From contig OZ014417.1 of NCBI GenBank assembly GCA_963965975.1, positions 6,243,821 to 6,307,820 of the forward strand: 64,000 nt of DNA, read 5' to 3'. The position numbers were made by a program, and so were the translations under genes. The notes under the pieces were generated by a model that was not told the DNA's origin, did no database searches, and was given only the letters and a program-made list of their open reading frames with translations. Each line of letters starts with the position of its first letter. Position 1 is the stretch's first letter. Positions 45,011 to 58,871 of the stretch are shown in pieces. Origin of the DNA: Xestospongia bergquistia. Taxonomy: Eukaryota > Porifera > Demospongiae > Haplosclerida > Petrosiidae.

Positions 45011-46098
45011 TAGGAAGGGGACCAGGAAAGACACCTTATTTTCGAAAGTATGTAATTATATTAACATGAATGGACACAATGTTTTAGCTGGTATGTAAGA
45101 TGTTTAGTAGATTTGTTAGGAACATAGCAAACTGCATATAGGACATTGTAATTTTGTGCAGTTGTACTGAATATCTTGATCATAATATCATAATTCATTT
45201 CCATATAACAGAGATTGCCAAGTTAGAAAGGTAGTCCATAAGTGAGGATGATTTGGCAGGCAGAATGGCTCCATTTCTTCTGTAATTATACCTACATAAC
45301 TGCCATAAAGAAGCTCACCTCCATTGGAGTAAATAATTTATCACACCTTTGTATAAGTAACACCACTAACAGATGAGAATGTGATGTGAATATCTTAAGC
45401 ATTAGCTTTTCTTCAGTTTACTTGTATTGATTTGTAATTACTGATTTTATAGATTATAAACACACTACTTTATAATCATAGTATATATATATTTTCTCAA
45501 AGTACAAGTTAATAAAAATTATTACCTTAAATAACTAGAGTACTGTCTCCTGAAAATGCATAAAATGCAATCTGTCGTTGTATTTACCTTCATCGCTAAT
45601 TAATTAGATAATTACCATGTGGAAAATAAATTTTTTGACCTCTTTCTCAAATCTGCGAGGATTACAATACTTTTTGTTGATATGTATTGACTCAGTAAAG
45701 AATTTTCATGACAGTTGTCACTATAGAGAAGTGTCATTAGATAATTATTTTATTTTAGCAACAACCACATGTTTAGCATGGAGAGAGTCACACTACTATG
45801 TACTTTAATCCTATATCTGATGACTACAATTGTTTGGTAGCTTTTTCAGCTACTGCAATTGTTCTCTCCTTCTACATAAATTATAACACTAATGTTCCTA
45901 CAAGAATACTTACATCATTTTATAAATGTGTAAGAATGCTAGTAGCTATATTTGTCACCTCAGTATCTACAATAGACTTCTAATATGAAAAGTAACTCAT
46001 GTATTCTCTTTTCCTTATAAAATAATAGCATACATATATTTGGATATCAGTGATCACTATTTAATAACAAGTAAGTAATATTAATTTGTAGCTTTCAT

Positions 46099-46600
46099 GG
46101 ATTACTATGGAATCTAGAATTCATATCAATTACTCACTGCACTGCAAAATTTATTTTTATTTTATTTTAAAAATCAATTTATACTTTTATGTGTGGTTTG
46201 TTACTGAATCTAGAATTCCTGTGAATTAGTCACTGCACTGTGAAATTAAATTCCTTATTTTAAATATCAATTTATATATATGGACGGAATACTATGGAAT
46301 CTAGATTTCATGTGAATTACTCACTGCACTGTAAAATTAAATTCCTTATTTTAATTATCAATTTTACTTTATATGGGTGGATTAGTATGGAATCTAGAAT
46401 TCATGTGAATTACTCACTGCACTGTAAAATTAAATTCCTTATTTTAATTATCAATTTTACTTTATATGGGTGGATTAGTATGGAATCTAGAATTTATGTG
46501 AATTACTCGCTGGACTGTGAAATTTAATTATTTATTTTAAAAATCAATTTTACTTTATATGAATGGATTACTATGGAATCTAGAAATCATGTTGTAAATT
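46099..46600 (+). repeat. ~93-bp minisatellite subrepeats (forward arm)
   Basis: Six units near 46,099, 46,196, 46,287, 46,379, 46,470 and 46,565 share GGATTAGTATGGAATCTAGA, CACTGCACTGTAAAATTAA and TTATTTTAATTATCAATTTT. Since 93 is a multiple of three, they create an accidental periodic open frame (MESRxHVNYSL). Confidence 0.85.
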
Positions 46601-47696
46601 ACTCACCATATATTAATTTGTTGGCATGATAGACTATTACTAAGCAATAAATTATATAATAAATAATTGACATGAATTATGGATTCATTAGTAATCCACC
46701 AATATAAATTAGTAATTTATTGTTAAAATGATCAATTCATATTTTATAGTAATATATAGCAAGCAAAACAATGAAGTGAGTAATCAATAAAACCTTAATA
46801 TAAAGGTTTTGCTCTAGTACTCTACACTCACTGTCATGTATTAATTCACTCTAAAAGATACTTCAATCTAAAACTGACTGATTCATTTAATGAATGCCTA
46901 TAGCAAAATAAATTAATCACAAGTACAGTTTAATATTAATAATATATTGTTGCAATTTGTGTATGAGCTATGCATCTCTACATTTAACTCATAAAATGTT
47001 TGCACTTACAATTAAATTGACTATATAGAAGTGCAAAACGAACACTTTCACAGGTTTTGTGACTACTGAGAATGAGTGATTTGTATTTATATATAATATA
47101 TATTGTTGAAAATTCACTTAGACTACTGTGTGTCACCTTGATATCTACAATAAACTTCTAATATGAAATGTAACTCCTGTATTTTCTTTTCCTTATAAAA
47201 TAATAGTATACATATGCTTGGATATCAGTGATCACTATTTAATAACAAGTAAGTAATATTAATTTGTAGCTTTCATGGATTACTATGGAATCTAAAATTC
47301 ATATCAATTACTCATTGCACTGCAAAATTAATTTTTATTTTATTTTAAAAATCAATTTATACTTTTATGTGTGGATTGCTATGGAATCTAGAATTCCTGT
47401 GAATTAGTCACTGCACTGTGAAATTAAATTCCTTATTTTAAATATAATTTTATACTTCGTATGGGTGGATTACTATAGAATCTAGAATTCTAGTTGTAAA
47501 TTACTCACCAGTAATATATATCAAGCAAAACAATGAAGTGATCAATAAAACCTTAGTATGAAGGTCTTGCTCTAGTAACTCCACACTCACTATCATGTAT
47601 TAATTCACTTTAAAAGATAATTAAATCCAAAACTGCATAAAGACTATATATATCTGGACTATCTGTATATATCTACATCTCAACAAACAAAATTTA

Positions 47697-47698
<2 letters not shown>

Positions 47699-47763
<65 letters not shown>

Positions 47764-47782
47764 ATCTCTCTCTCTCTCTTTC
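47699..47782. repeat. CT microsatellite in unit 1
   Basis: Same position in the unit as the other copies. Its length is identical in units 1 and 2, which argues for a very recent duplication or an assembly repeat. Confidence 0.95.
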
Positions 47783-50324
47783 ACTTTATTGTTTTGCTTG
47801 CTATATATTACTATAAAATATTGATCATTTTAACAATAAATTACTAATTTATATTGATGGATTACTAATGAATCCACAATTCATGTCAATTATTTACTGT
47901 ATTATTTATTGCTTAGTAATAGTATATCATACCTACGAAGTAATTTATGGTGAGTAATTTACAACATCAATTCTAGATTCCATAGTAATCCACCCATATG
48001 AACTATAAATTGATTTTTAAAATAAATAATTAAATTTCAGAGTCCAGCGAGTAATTCACATAAATTCTAGATTCCATACTAATCCACCCATATAAAGTAA
48101 AATTGATAATTAAAATAAGGAATCTAATTTTACAGTGCAGTGAGTAATTCATATGAATTCTAGATTCCATAGTATTCCATCCATATATATAAATTGATAT
48201 TTAAAATAAGGAATTTAATTTCACAGTGCAGTGACTAATTCACAGGAATTCTAGATTCAGTAACAAACCACACATAAAAGTATAAATTGATTTTTAAAAT
48301 AAAATAAAAATAAATTTTGCAGTGCAGTGAGTAATTGATATGAATTCTAGATTCCATAGTAATCCATGAAAGCTACAAATTAATATTGCTTACTTGTTAT
48401 TAAATAGTGATCACTGATATCCAAATATATGTATGCTATTATTTTATAAGGAAAAGAGAATACATGAGTTACTTTTCATATTAGAAGTTTATTGTAGATA
48501 CTGAGGTGACAAATGTAGTTACTAGCATTCTTATACATTTATAAAATGATGTAAGTATTTTTGTAGGAACATCTAGTGTTATAATTGTGTAGAAGGAGAG
48601 AACAATCTGTATATATCTACATAAATCAATTTATACTTTTATGTGTGGATTGCTATGGAATCCAGAATTCATGTGAATTAGTCACTGCACTGTGAAATTA
48701 AATTCCTTATTTTAAATATCAATTCTACTTTATATGAATCGATTACTATGGAATCTAGAATTCGTGTGAATTCCTCACTGCACTGTAAAATTTGTGTATG
48801 AGCTATGCATCTCTACATTGAACTCATAAAATGTTTGCACTTACAATTAAATTGACTATATGAATGGATGGTTGGTCTAACCAATCCATATATGGTCATT
48901 TAAATTGCAAAATATATATGCTGCAAAATAGTAAACATCAGATTATAACTGACACTTTTATGCATGCATATATAACTATATAAACTGATTGATTTAACCA
49001 ATACATGATTATTCATTTTGCATGTACATACTAACTTACTTGATGCATTAAAGTAAACATCCTCAAGTTTGTACATAAGAACGATACGTAAGTCTTGTAC
49101 CAGTTTGGGTAACGGTTGACAAAATTGGACTCAAGATAGTAGGAAGGTCTTAATTGATCATATTTTATATCACAAACAGTATACTGTAAAATGAATAGTG
49201 CTACCTTGTATAAGCAATGTCAAGTAGCTTGCTAGAAGACATTCATAAAGAACTTATAGTGACCAGACATGTTCTTTCTACACAAACCACCAACTTAGTT
49301 GTTGACGCATTATTGACAACAATGTACAGTTCAAGCCATGTTGGTCTTCAAGAATGGCTTCTATATCAACTTTATTCTCTGAAAATAGAACAAAATTACA
49401 AAAGGGACAGAAAGAGAGAGAAAGAGAGAATGATAGTGTTTGTTTGTTGAGATGTAGATATATAGAGATAGTCCAGAACATTTTAAAATGAACTGTAGTT
49501 TCACTCACATCACTAGTAGTCATAATGCCTTTCTTATCTTTCTAGATCTTGCATATAACCATTTCTTTGAATAAAGACACCCAACAAATACCAAGACTGT
49601 CTGTGAAAAAACATTATAGCATGAGAAAAATAATCAAATACAAATCTGACAAGTCTTTTATTACAACTTTACAATTCTTACTTACCTTATAAACAATTTG
49701 GTCCATAAACTTTTTTGTAAACCATTGATGTTTAAATGAATGCCATCAGTTGTTGCTTCTTCATTATTCATTCATTTTATTCATTAACTGGGGTATTGTG
49801 AATATTCTTATTAATATAATTGTTTAACAATAACTAAAACTAATACTATTTTTGTAATGGCCAAATCATTTATTGTTATCAATAACAAACTATAACTAAA
49901 ATTAACCAACCATTGATTTACAATTAATAACAAAAAATAAATTGCACAAAAGTAGTTGTGAATTTTAACCATTTCATTTACAGATTTCACAAAATCATAT
50001 CAGTTAACCATATAAATGTGTAAGAGGCAATAATCTTGAAAGAGAAGTATTAATCAAAAATAACAGGGATTACTTGTATATTTAACATGTAGTAAATTTA
50101 TTATCTTCTTTGGTTTATTGATTTATAATAACAGTAACTAAAAACCTATTACTATAACTAAAACTAAAATTCTTGAATTTTTTGTGAACAATTAATAACT
50201 AAAACAGTAATTATTATAAATGCTTTACAATAACAATAACAATAACTAAAATACAAATCCATTACTTTTACAACACTAATTCTTACCTTGGTATATAATA
50301 ATGATAGTTTAGAACTCCTGTTAT

Positions 50325-50585
50325 GTTGTATACTGATCATTTGGCTCAAAAGACAATGTTTAATGAAAAGAATATCCATCTTCAGGTTTCAGGGTGATAC
50401 AACATAGAACATTAATACCAGCTTCATATGAGTATACAATAACGTTTTGCCCAACACACAAGCACATTAAAGCAGATGCTATGAGTCATTTACATTTGTC
50501 TGAAAAACCTGATAATATCCAAATTCTTACAGAACTCATTGTCCTAATAAAATCTTTACAAATATATACCTGTACCATCACCTGA
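50325..50585 (+). pseudogene. Gypsy RNase H tail relic, unit 1
   Basis: YTDHLAQKTMFNEKNIHLQ is followed by YEYTITFCPTHKHIKADAMS and HLHLSEKPD, collinear with the TDHKPL...YTIxFRPxxxHxNADAMSRLPL end of RNase H in Ty3/gypsy pol. Frame breaks and a Cys in place of Arg show that it is dead. Preceding catalytic parts are absent. Confidence 0.65.
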
Positions 50586-51937
50586 CATTAGGAAGGGGGA
50601 CCAGAAAGGATACCTTATTATCGAAAGTATGTAATTATATTAACATGAATGGACACAATGTTTTAGCTGGTATCTAAGATGTTTAGTAGATTTGTTAGGA
50701 CATAGCAAACTGCATATAGGACATTGTAACTTTGTGCAGTTGTACTGAATATCTTGATCATAATATCATAATTCATTTCCATATAAAAGAGATTGCCAAG
50801 TTAGAAGGGTAGTCCATAAGTGAGGATGATTTGGCAGGCAGAATGGCTCCATTTCTTCTGTGATTATACCTACATAACTGCCATAAAGAAGCTCACCTCC
50901 ATTGGAGTAAATAATTTATCACATCTTTGTATAAGTAACACCACTAGCAGATAAGAATGTGATTCATTAGTAATCCACCAGTATAAATTAGTAATTTATT
51001 GTTAAAATGATCAATTCATATTTTATAGTAATATAAAGCAAGCAAAACAAGGAAGTGATCAATAAAACCTTAATATGAAGGTTTTGCTCTATAGTAACTC
51101 TACACTCACTGTCATGTATTAATTCAAGTTAAAACATAATTCAATCCAAAACTGACTGATTCATTTAAATAATGCCAATAGCAAAATTAATTAATAACAA
51201 GTACAGTTTAATATTTATAATATATTGTTGCAATTTGTGTATGAGCTATGCATCTCTACATTTAACTTCATAAATGTTTGCACTTATAATTGAATTGATT
51301 ATTAGAATGGATTGTTAGTCTAACCAATCCATATATGGTCATTTAAATTGCAAAATATATATGCTACAGAATAGTAAACATCAGATCATAACTGACGCTT
51401 TTATGCATGCATATATAACTATATAAACTGATTGATTTAACCAATACGTGATTATACAGTTTGCATGTACATACTAACTTACTTGATGCATTAAAGTAAA
51501 CATCCTCAAGTTTGTGCATAAGAACAATACGTATGTCTTGTTGCTTATCTTTCTGAGATCTCACATATAACCTTTGTTTGAGTAAAAACACCCAAGAAAT
51601 ATCGCAAATGTCTATGAAAATACATGTATTTTGAGTAAAATAATGAAATACAAATCTGACGAGTCTTTTATTACAAGTTCTTTCTCTAGCAATCCAAGTA
51701 TTTTCATTTGCCATTTTCTTCAATCAGCTAGAAACTCTTCTAAAGTATAATTATAGTTGGTCACTCCCATGAATTCATTCGATTGAAAGTCTATCAACAA
51801 TTTAACAAACAATTTTGTTGATTGAGGTCATTCACTGAAACAGCAAGGTAAGGTTAAATGACCTTAATCTCTATAATATGATATATATTCTCTATTTGAA
51901 AGTACAAATCTAGGTTCTTTGTCAGTTTTTACCTTTA

Positions 51938-52345
51938 ATGATTGGTGAAAAGGTTCCAGATGATGATCAGTACTTGTTGAGTTTTTTTGACATTATTAGA
52001 AATATGTATTTGTTCCCAAAATGTTACTTGTTTTTATCTCTAGCTAACAGAATGCCATCAGAATTCCCTATTCTCTACCCAGATCTCAGTGCCATACCCA
52101 CAATGTATTTCCTGTTACATACACCCTGATTGATTTTAGAGCATGTGAGCTGAGTTACCATAATCAATGATAATACACGTATGCTTTTTTATAGGTTTGA
52201 TCCACTTGTACATCATTGCTTGACAGTACATTTTGAAGCTAAACATTGATCATTATATTATTTAGCAACAAGAATTAGCAATTTCAAGAACTTATTTTTA
52301 CTTTTGGAGAGAGTCACACTACTATGTACTTTAATCCTATATCTG
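51938..52345 (+). pseudogene. Transposase-associated-like relic spanning unit 1/2 boundary
   Basis: The first piece (51,938-52,129) encodes MIGEKVPDDDQYLLSFFDII, then FPILYPDLSAIPTMYFLLHT. After a TTTTTTATAG acceptor (52,194) a second piece encodes FDPLVHHCLTVHFEAKH, a TGA, then LYYLATRISNFKNLFLLLER. The order of PxxxMHxxxHxP, FEAKH and NFKN resembles large uncharacterised proteins linked to transposable elements in invertebrates, as I recall them. Family name unknown. The second piece crosses the repeat boundary at 52,305. Confidence 0.4.
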
Positions 52346-54222
52346 ATGACTACAATTGTTTGGTAGCTTTTTCAGCTACTGCAATTGTTCTCTCCTTCTA
52401 CATAAATTATAACACTAATGTTCCTACAAGAATACTTACATCATTTTATAAATGTGTAAGAATGCTAGTAGCTATATTTGTCACCTCAGTATCTACAATA
52501 GACTTCTAATATGAAAAGTAACTCATGTATTCTCTTTTCCTTATAAAATAATAGCATACATATATTTGGATATCAGTGATCACTATTTAATAACAAGTAA
52601 GTAATATTAATTTGTAGCTTTCATGGATTACTATGGAATCTAGAATTCATATCAATTACTCACTGCACTGCAAAATTTATTTTTATTTTATTTTAAAAAT
52701 CAATTTATACTTTTATGTGTGGTTTGTTACTGAATCTAGAATTCCTGTGAATTAGTCACTGCACTGTGAAATTAAATTCCTTATTTTAAATATCAATTTA
52801 TATATATGGACGGAATACTATGGAATCTAGATTTCATGTGAATTACTCACTGCACTGTAAAATTAAATTCCTTATTTTAATTATCAATTTTACTTTATAT
52901 GGGTGGATTAGTATGGAATCTAGAATTCATGTGAATTACTCACTGCACTGTAAAATTAAATTCCTTATTTTAATTATCAATTTTACTTTATATGGGTGGA
53001 TTAGTATGGAATCTAGAATTTATGTGAATTACTCGCTGGACTGTGAAATTTAATTATTTATTTTAAAAATCAATTTTACTTTATATGAATGGATTACTAT
53101 GGAATCTAGAAATCATGTTGTAAATTACTCACCATATATTAATTTGTTGGCATGATAGACTATTACTAAGCAATAAATTATATAATAAATAATTGACATG
53201 AATTATGGATTCATTAGTAATCCACCAATATAAATTAGTAATTTATTGTTAAAATGATCAATTCATATTTTATAGTAATATATAGCAAGCAAAACAATGA
53301 AGTGAGTAATCAATAAAACCTTAATATAAAGGTTTTGCTCTAGTACTCTACACTCACTGTCATGTATTAATTCACTCTAAAAGATACTTCAATCTAAAAC
53401 TGACTGATTCATTTAATGAATGCCTATAGCAAAATAAATTAATCACAAGTACAGTTTAATATTAATAATATATTGTTGCAATTTGTGTATGAGCTATGCA
53501 TCTCTACATTTAACTCATAAAATGTTTGCACTTACAATTAAATTGACTATATAGAAGTGCAAAACGAACACTTTCACAGGTTTTGTGACTACTGAGAATG
53601 AGTGATTTGTATTTATATATAATATATATTGTTGAAAATTCACTTAGACTACTGTGTGTCACCTTGATATCTACAATAAACTTCTAATATGAAATGTAAC
53701 TCCTGTATTTTCTTTTCCTTATAAAATAATAGTATACATATGCTTGGATATCAGTGATCACTATTTAATAACAAGTAAGTAATATTAATTTGTAGCTTTC
53801 ATGGATTACTATGGAATCTAAAATTCATATCAATTACTCATTGCACTGCAAAATTAATTTTTATTTTATTTTAAAAATCAATTTATACTTTTATGTGTGG
53901 ATTGCTATGGAATCTAGAATTCCTGTGAATTAGTCACTGCACTGTGAAATTAAATTCCTTATTTTAAATATAATTTTATACTTCGTATGGGTGGATTACT
54001 ATAGAATCTAGAATTCTAGTTGTAAATTACTCACCAGTAATATATATCAAGCAAAACAATGAAGTGATCAATAAAACCTTAGTATGAAGGTCTTGCTCTA
54101 GTAACTCCACACTCACTATCATGTATTAATTCACTTTAAAAGATAATTAAATCCAAAACTGCATAAAGACTATATATATCTGGACTATCTGTATATATCT
54201 ACATCTCAACAAACAAAATTTA

Positions 54223-54289
<67 letters not shown>

Positions 54290-57200
54290 ATCTCTCTCTC
54301 TCTCTTTCACTTTATTGTTTTGCTTGCTATATATTACTATAAAATATTGATCATTTTAACAATAAATTACTAATTTATATTGATGGATTACTAATGAATC
54401 CACAATTCATGTCAATTATTTACTGTATTATTTATTGCTTAGTAATAGTATATCATACCTACGAAGTAATTTATGGTGAGTAATTTACAACATCAATTCT
54501 AGATTCCATAGTAATCCACCCATATGAACTATAAATTGATTTTTAAAATAAATAATTAAATTTCAGAGTCCAGCGAGTAATTCACATAAATTCTAGATTC
54601 CATACTAATCCACCCATATAAAGTAAAATTGATAATTAAAATAAGGAATCTAATTTTACAGTGCAGTGAGTAATTCATATGAATTCTAGATTCCATAGTA
54701 TTCCATCCATATATATAAATTGATATTTAAAATAAGGAATTTAATTTCACAGTGCAGTGACTAATTCACAGGAATTCTAGATTCAGTAACAAACCACACA
54801 TAAAAGTATAAATTGATTTTTAAAATAAAATAAAAATAAATTTTGCAGTGCAGTGAGTAATTGATATGAATTCTAGATTCCATAGTAATCCATGAAAGCT
54901 ACAAATTAATATTGCTTACTTGTTATTAAATAGTGATCACTGATATCCAAATATATGTATGCTATTATTTTATAAGGAAAAGAGAATACATGAGTTACTT
55001 TTCATATTAGAAGTTTATTGTAGATACTGAGGTGACAAATGTAGTTACTAGCATTCTTATACATTTATAAAATGATGTAAGTATTTTTGTAGGAACATCT
55101 AGTGTTATAATTGTGTAGAAGGAGAGAACAATCTGTATATATCTACATAAATCAATTTATACTTTTATGTGTGGATTGCTATGGAATCCAGAATTCATGT
55201 GAATTAGTCACTGCACTGTGAAATTAAATTCCTTATTTTAAATATCAATTCTACTTTATATGAATCGATTACTATGGAATCTAGAATTCGTGTGAATTCC
55301 TCACTGCACTGTAAAATTTGTGTATGAGCTATGCATCTCTACATTGAACTCATAAAATGTTTGCACTTACAATTAAATTGACTATATGAATGGATGGTTG
55401 GTCTAACCAATCCATATATGGTCATTTAAATTGCAAAATATATATGCTGCAAAATAGTAAACATCAGATTATAACTGACACTTTTATGCATGCATATATA
55501 ACTATATAAACTGATTGATTTAACCAATACATGATTATTCATTTTGCATGTACATACTAACTTACTTGATGCATTAAAGTAAACATCCTCAAGTTTGTAC
55601 ATAAGAACGATACGTAAGTCTTGTACCAGTTTGGGTAACGGTTGACAAAATTGGACTCAAGATAGTAGGAAGGTCTTAATTGATCATATTTTATATCACA
55701 AACAGTATACTGTAAAATGAATAGTGCTACCTTGTATAAGCAATGTCAAGTAGCTTGCTAGAAGACATTCATAAAGAACTTATAGTGACCAGACATGTTC
55801 TTTCTACACAAACCACCAACTTAGTTGTTGACGCATTATTGACAACAATGTACAGTTCAAGCCATGTTGGTCTTCAAGAATGGCTTCTATATCAACTTTA
55901 TTCTCTGAAAATAGAACAAAATTACAAAAGGGACAGAAAGAGAGAGAAAGAGAGAATGATAGTGTTTGTTTGTTGAGATGTAGATATATAGAGATAGTCC
56001 AGAACATTTTAAAATGAACTGTAGTTTCACTCACATCACTAGTAGTCATAATGCCTTTCTTATCTTTCTAGATCTTGCATATAACCATTTCTTTGAATAA
56101 AGACACCCAACAAATACCAAGACTGTCTGTGAAAAAACATTATAGCATGAGAAAAATAATCAAATACAAATCTGACAAGTCTTTTATTACAACTTTACAA
56201 TTCTTACTTACCTTATAAACAATTTGGTCCATAAACTTTTTTGTAAACCATTGATGTTTAAATGAATGCCATCAGTTGTTGCTTCTTCATTATTCATTCA
56301 TTTTATTCATTAACTGGGGTATTGTGAATATTCTTATTAATATAATTGTTTAACAATAACTAAAACTAATACTATTTTTGTAATGGCCAAATCATTTATT
56401 GTTATCAATAACAAACTATAACTAAAATTAACCAACCATTGATTTACAATTAATAACAAAAAATAAATTGCACAAAAGTAGTTGTGAATTTTAACCATTT
56501 CATTTACAGATTTCACAAAATCATATCAGTTAACCATATAAATGTGTAAGAGGCAATAATCTTGAAAGAGAAGTATTAATCAAAAATAACAGGGATTACT
56601 TGTATATTTAACATGTAGTAAATTTATTATCTTCTTTGGTTTATTGATTTATAATAACAGTAACTAAAAACCTATTACTATAACTAAAACTAAAATTCTT
56701 GAATTTTTTGTGAACAATTAATAACTAAAACAGTAATTATTATAAATGCTTTACAATAACAATAACAATAACTAAAATACAAATCCATTACTTTTACAAC
56801 ACTAATTCTTACCTTGGTATATAATAATGATAGTTTAGAACTCCTGTTATGTTGTATACTGATCATTTGGCTCAAAAGACAATGTTTAATGAAAAGAATA
56901 TCCATCTTCAGGTTTCAGGGTGATACAACATAGAACATTAATACCAGCTTCATATGAGTATACAATAACGTTTTGCCCAACACACAAGCACATTAAAGCA
57001 GATGCTATGAGTCATTTACATTTGTCTGAAAAACCTGATAATATCCAAATTCTTACAGAACTCATTGTCCTAATAAAATCTTTACAAATATATACCTGTA
57101 CCATCACCTGACATTAGGAAGGGGGACCAGAAAGGATACCTTATTATCGAAAGTATGTAATTATATTAACATGAATGGACACAATGTTTTAGCTGGTATC

Positions 57201-58830
57201 TAAGATGTTTAGTAGATTTGTTAGGACATAGCAAACTGCATATAGGACATTGTAACTTTGTGCAGTTGTACTGAATATCTTGATCATAATATCATAATTC
57301 ATTTCCATATAAAAGAGATTGCCAAGTTAGAAGGGTAGTCCATAAGTGAGGATGATTTGGCAGGCAGAATGGCTCCATTTCTTCTGTGATTATACCTACA
57401 TAACTGCCATAAAGAAGCTCACCTCCATTGGAGTAAATAATTTATCACATCTTTGTATAAGTAACACCACTAGCAGATAAGAATGTGATTCATTAGTAAT
57501 CCACCAGTATAAATTAGTAATTTATTGTTAAAATGATCAATTCATATTTTATAGTAATATAAAGCAAGCAAAACAAGGAAGTGATCAATAAAACCTTAAT
57601 ATGAAGGTTTTGCTCTATAGTAACTCTACACTCACTGTCATGTATTAATTCAAGTTAAAACATAATTCAATCCAAAACTGACTGATTCATTTAAATAATG
57701 CCAATAGCAAAATTAATTAATAACAAGTACAGTTTAATATTTATAATATATTGTTGCAATTTGTGTATGAGCTATGCATCTCTACATTTAACTTCATAAA
57801 TGTTTGCACTTATAATTGAATTGATTATTAGAATGGATTGTTAGTCTAACCAATCCATATATGGTCATTTAAATTGCAAAATATATATGCTACAGAATAG
57901 TAAACATCAGATCATAACTGACGCTTTTATGCATGCATATATAACTATATAAACTGATTGATTTAACCAATACGTGATTATACAGTTTGCATGTACATAC
58001 TAACTTACTTGATGCATTAAAGTAAACATCCTCAAGTTTGTGCATAAGAACAATACGTATGTCTTGTTGCTTATCTTTCTGAGATCTCACATATAACCTT
58101 TGTTTGAGTAAAAACACCCAAGAAATATCGCAAATGTCTATGAAAATACATGTATTTTGAGTAAAATAATGAAATACAAATCTGACGAGTCTTTTATTAC
58201 AAGTTCTTTCTCTAGCAATCCAAGTATTTTCATTTGCCATTTTCTTCAATCAGCTAGAAACTCTTCTAAAGTATAATTATAGTTGGTCACTCCCATGAAT
58301 TCATTCGATTGAAAGTCTATCAACAATTTAACAAACAATTTTGTTGATTGAGGTCATTCACTGAAACAGCAAGGTAAGGTTAAATGACCTTAATCTCTAT
58401 AATATGATATATATTCTCTATTTGAAAGTACAAATCTAGGTTCTTTGTCAGTTTTTACCTTTAATGATTGGTGAAAAGGTTCCAGATGATGATCAGTACT
58501 TGTTGAGTTTTTTTGACATTATTAGAAATATGTATTTGTTCCCAAAATGTTACTTGTTTTTATCTCTAGCTAACAGAATGCCATCAGAATTCCCTATTCT
58601 CTACCCAGATCTCAGTGCCATACCCACAATGTATTTCCTGTTACATACACCCTGATTGATTTTAGAGCATGTGAGCTGAGTTACCATAATCAATGATAAT
58701 ACACGTATGCTTTTTTATAGGTTTGATCCACTTGTACATCATTGCTTGACAGTACATTTTGAAGCTAAACATTGATCATTATATTATTTAGCAACAAGAA
58801 TTAGCAATTTCAAGAACTTATTTTTACTTT
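52305..58830 (+). repeat. Tandem 6,526-bp repeat, unit 2
   Basis: Nearly identical to unit 1 at an offset of exactly 6,526 in all places checked, including the microsatellite length. Confidence 0.92.
56851..57111 (+). pseudogene. Gypsy RNase H tail relic, unit 2
   Basis: Identical in appearance to the unit 1 copy. Confidence 0.65.
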
Positions 58831-58871
58831 TGGAGAGAGTCACACTACTATGTACTTTAATCCTATATCTG
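58464..58871 (+). pseudogene. Transposase-associated-like relic spanning unit 2/3 boundary
   Basis: Same sequence as at 51,938-52,345, one unit later. The left end of unit 1 (45,779) lacks the upstream half, which shows the order of events. Confidence 0.4.

Larger units (their letters stand above)
42800..45400 (+). repeat. Diverged partial copy (unit 0) of the 6.5-kb repeat
   Basis: 42,802-44,290 is collinear with 47,029-48,520. The copy then skips about 0.85 kb and resumes near 44,312 as 49,372 (CTCTGAAAATAGA), skips about 0.5 kb at about 44,715, and ends near 45,390 (matching about 50,960). Single-base differences are more frequent than among units 1-3. Confidence 0.75.
45858..48606. mobile_element. 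Foldback-like inverted repeat within unit 1
   Basis: The left arm, about 45,858-46,778, starts ATTGTTCTCTCCTTCTACA. The right arm, about 47,780-48,606, ends with its complement (GGAGAGAACAAT). Arms contain ~93-bp subrepeats (GGATTACTATGGAATCTAGA...): about six forward from 46,099 and about five inverted in 47,970-48,367. A shorter second forward arm lies at 47,090-47,545, and a CT microsatellite lies in the middle. Corresponding copies occur in units 2 (52,384-55,132) and 3 (58,910-61,659). No transposase was seen inside. A foldback or hairpin transposon is the likely identity; this is inference. Confidence 0.65.
45779..52304 (+). repeat. Tandem 6,526-bp repeat, unit 1
   Basis: It begins TGGAGAGAGTCACACTACTA. 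The same sequence restarts at 52,305 and 58,831. Sequence to the left of 45,779 diverges from the end of the units except for a short AGCAACAA stretch. Confidence 0.92.

Noticed and set aside
46294-46527. Repeated MESRxHVNYSLxCKIKF open frame in each unit
   Set aside because: The ~93-bp minisatellite happens to be a multiple of three; its inverted copies and variable copy number argue against a gene.
49217-49523. Open frames of 77 and 81 codons on both strands, repeated in each unit
   Set aside because: No domain, signal peptide or splice context. They overlap each other antisense, end in GA-rich low complexity, and repeat only because the unit repeats.
51364-51723. 119-codon minus-strand frame in each unit
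   Set aside because: It has no recognisable motif, lies in AT-rich repeat DNA, and part of it is shared with non-coding stretches at 48,960-49,100.
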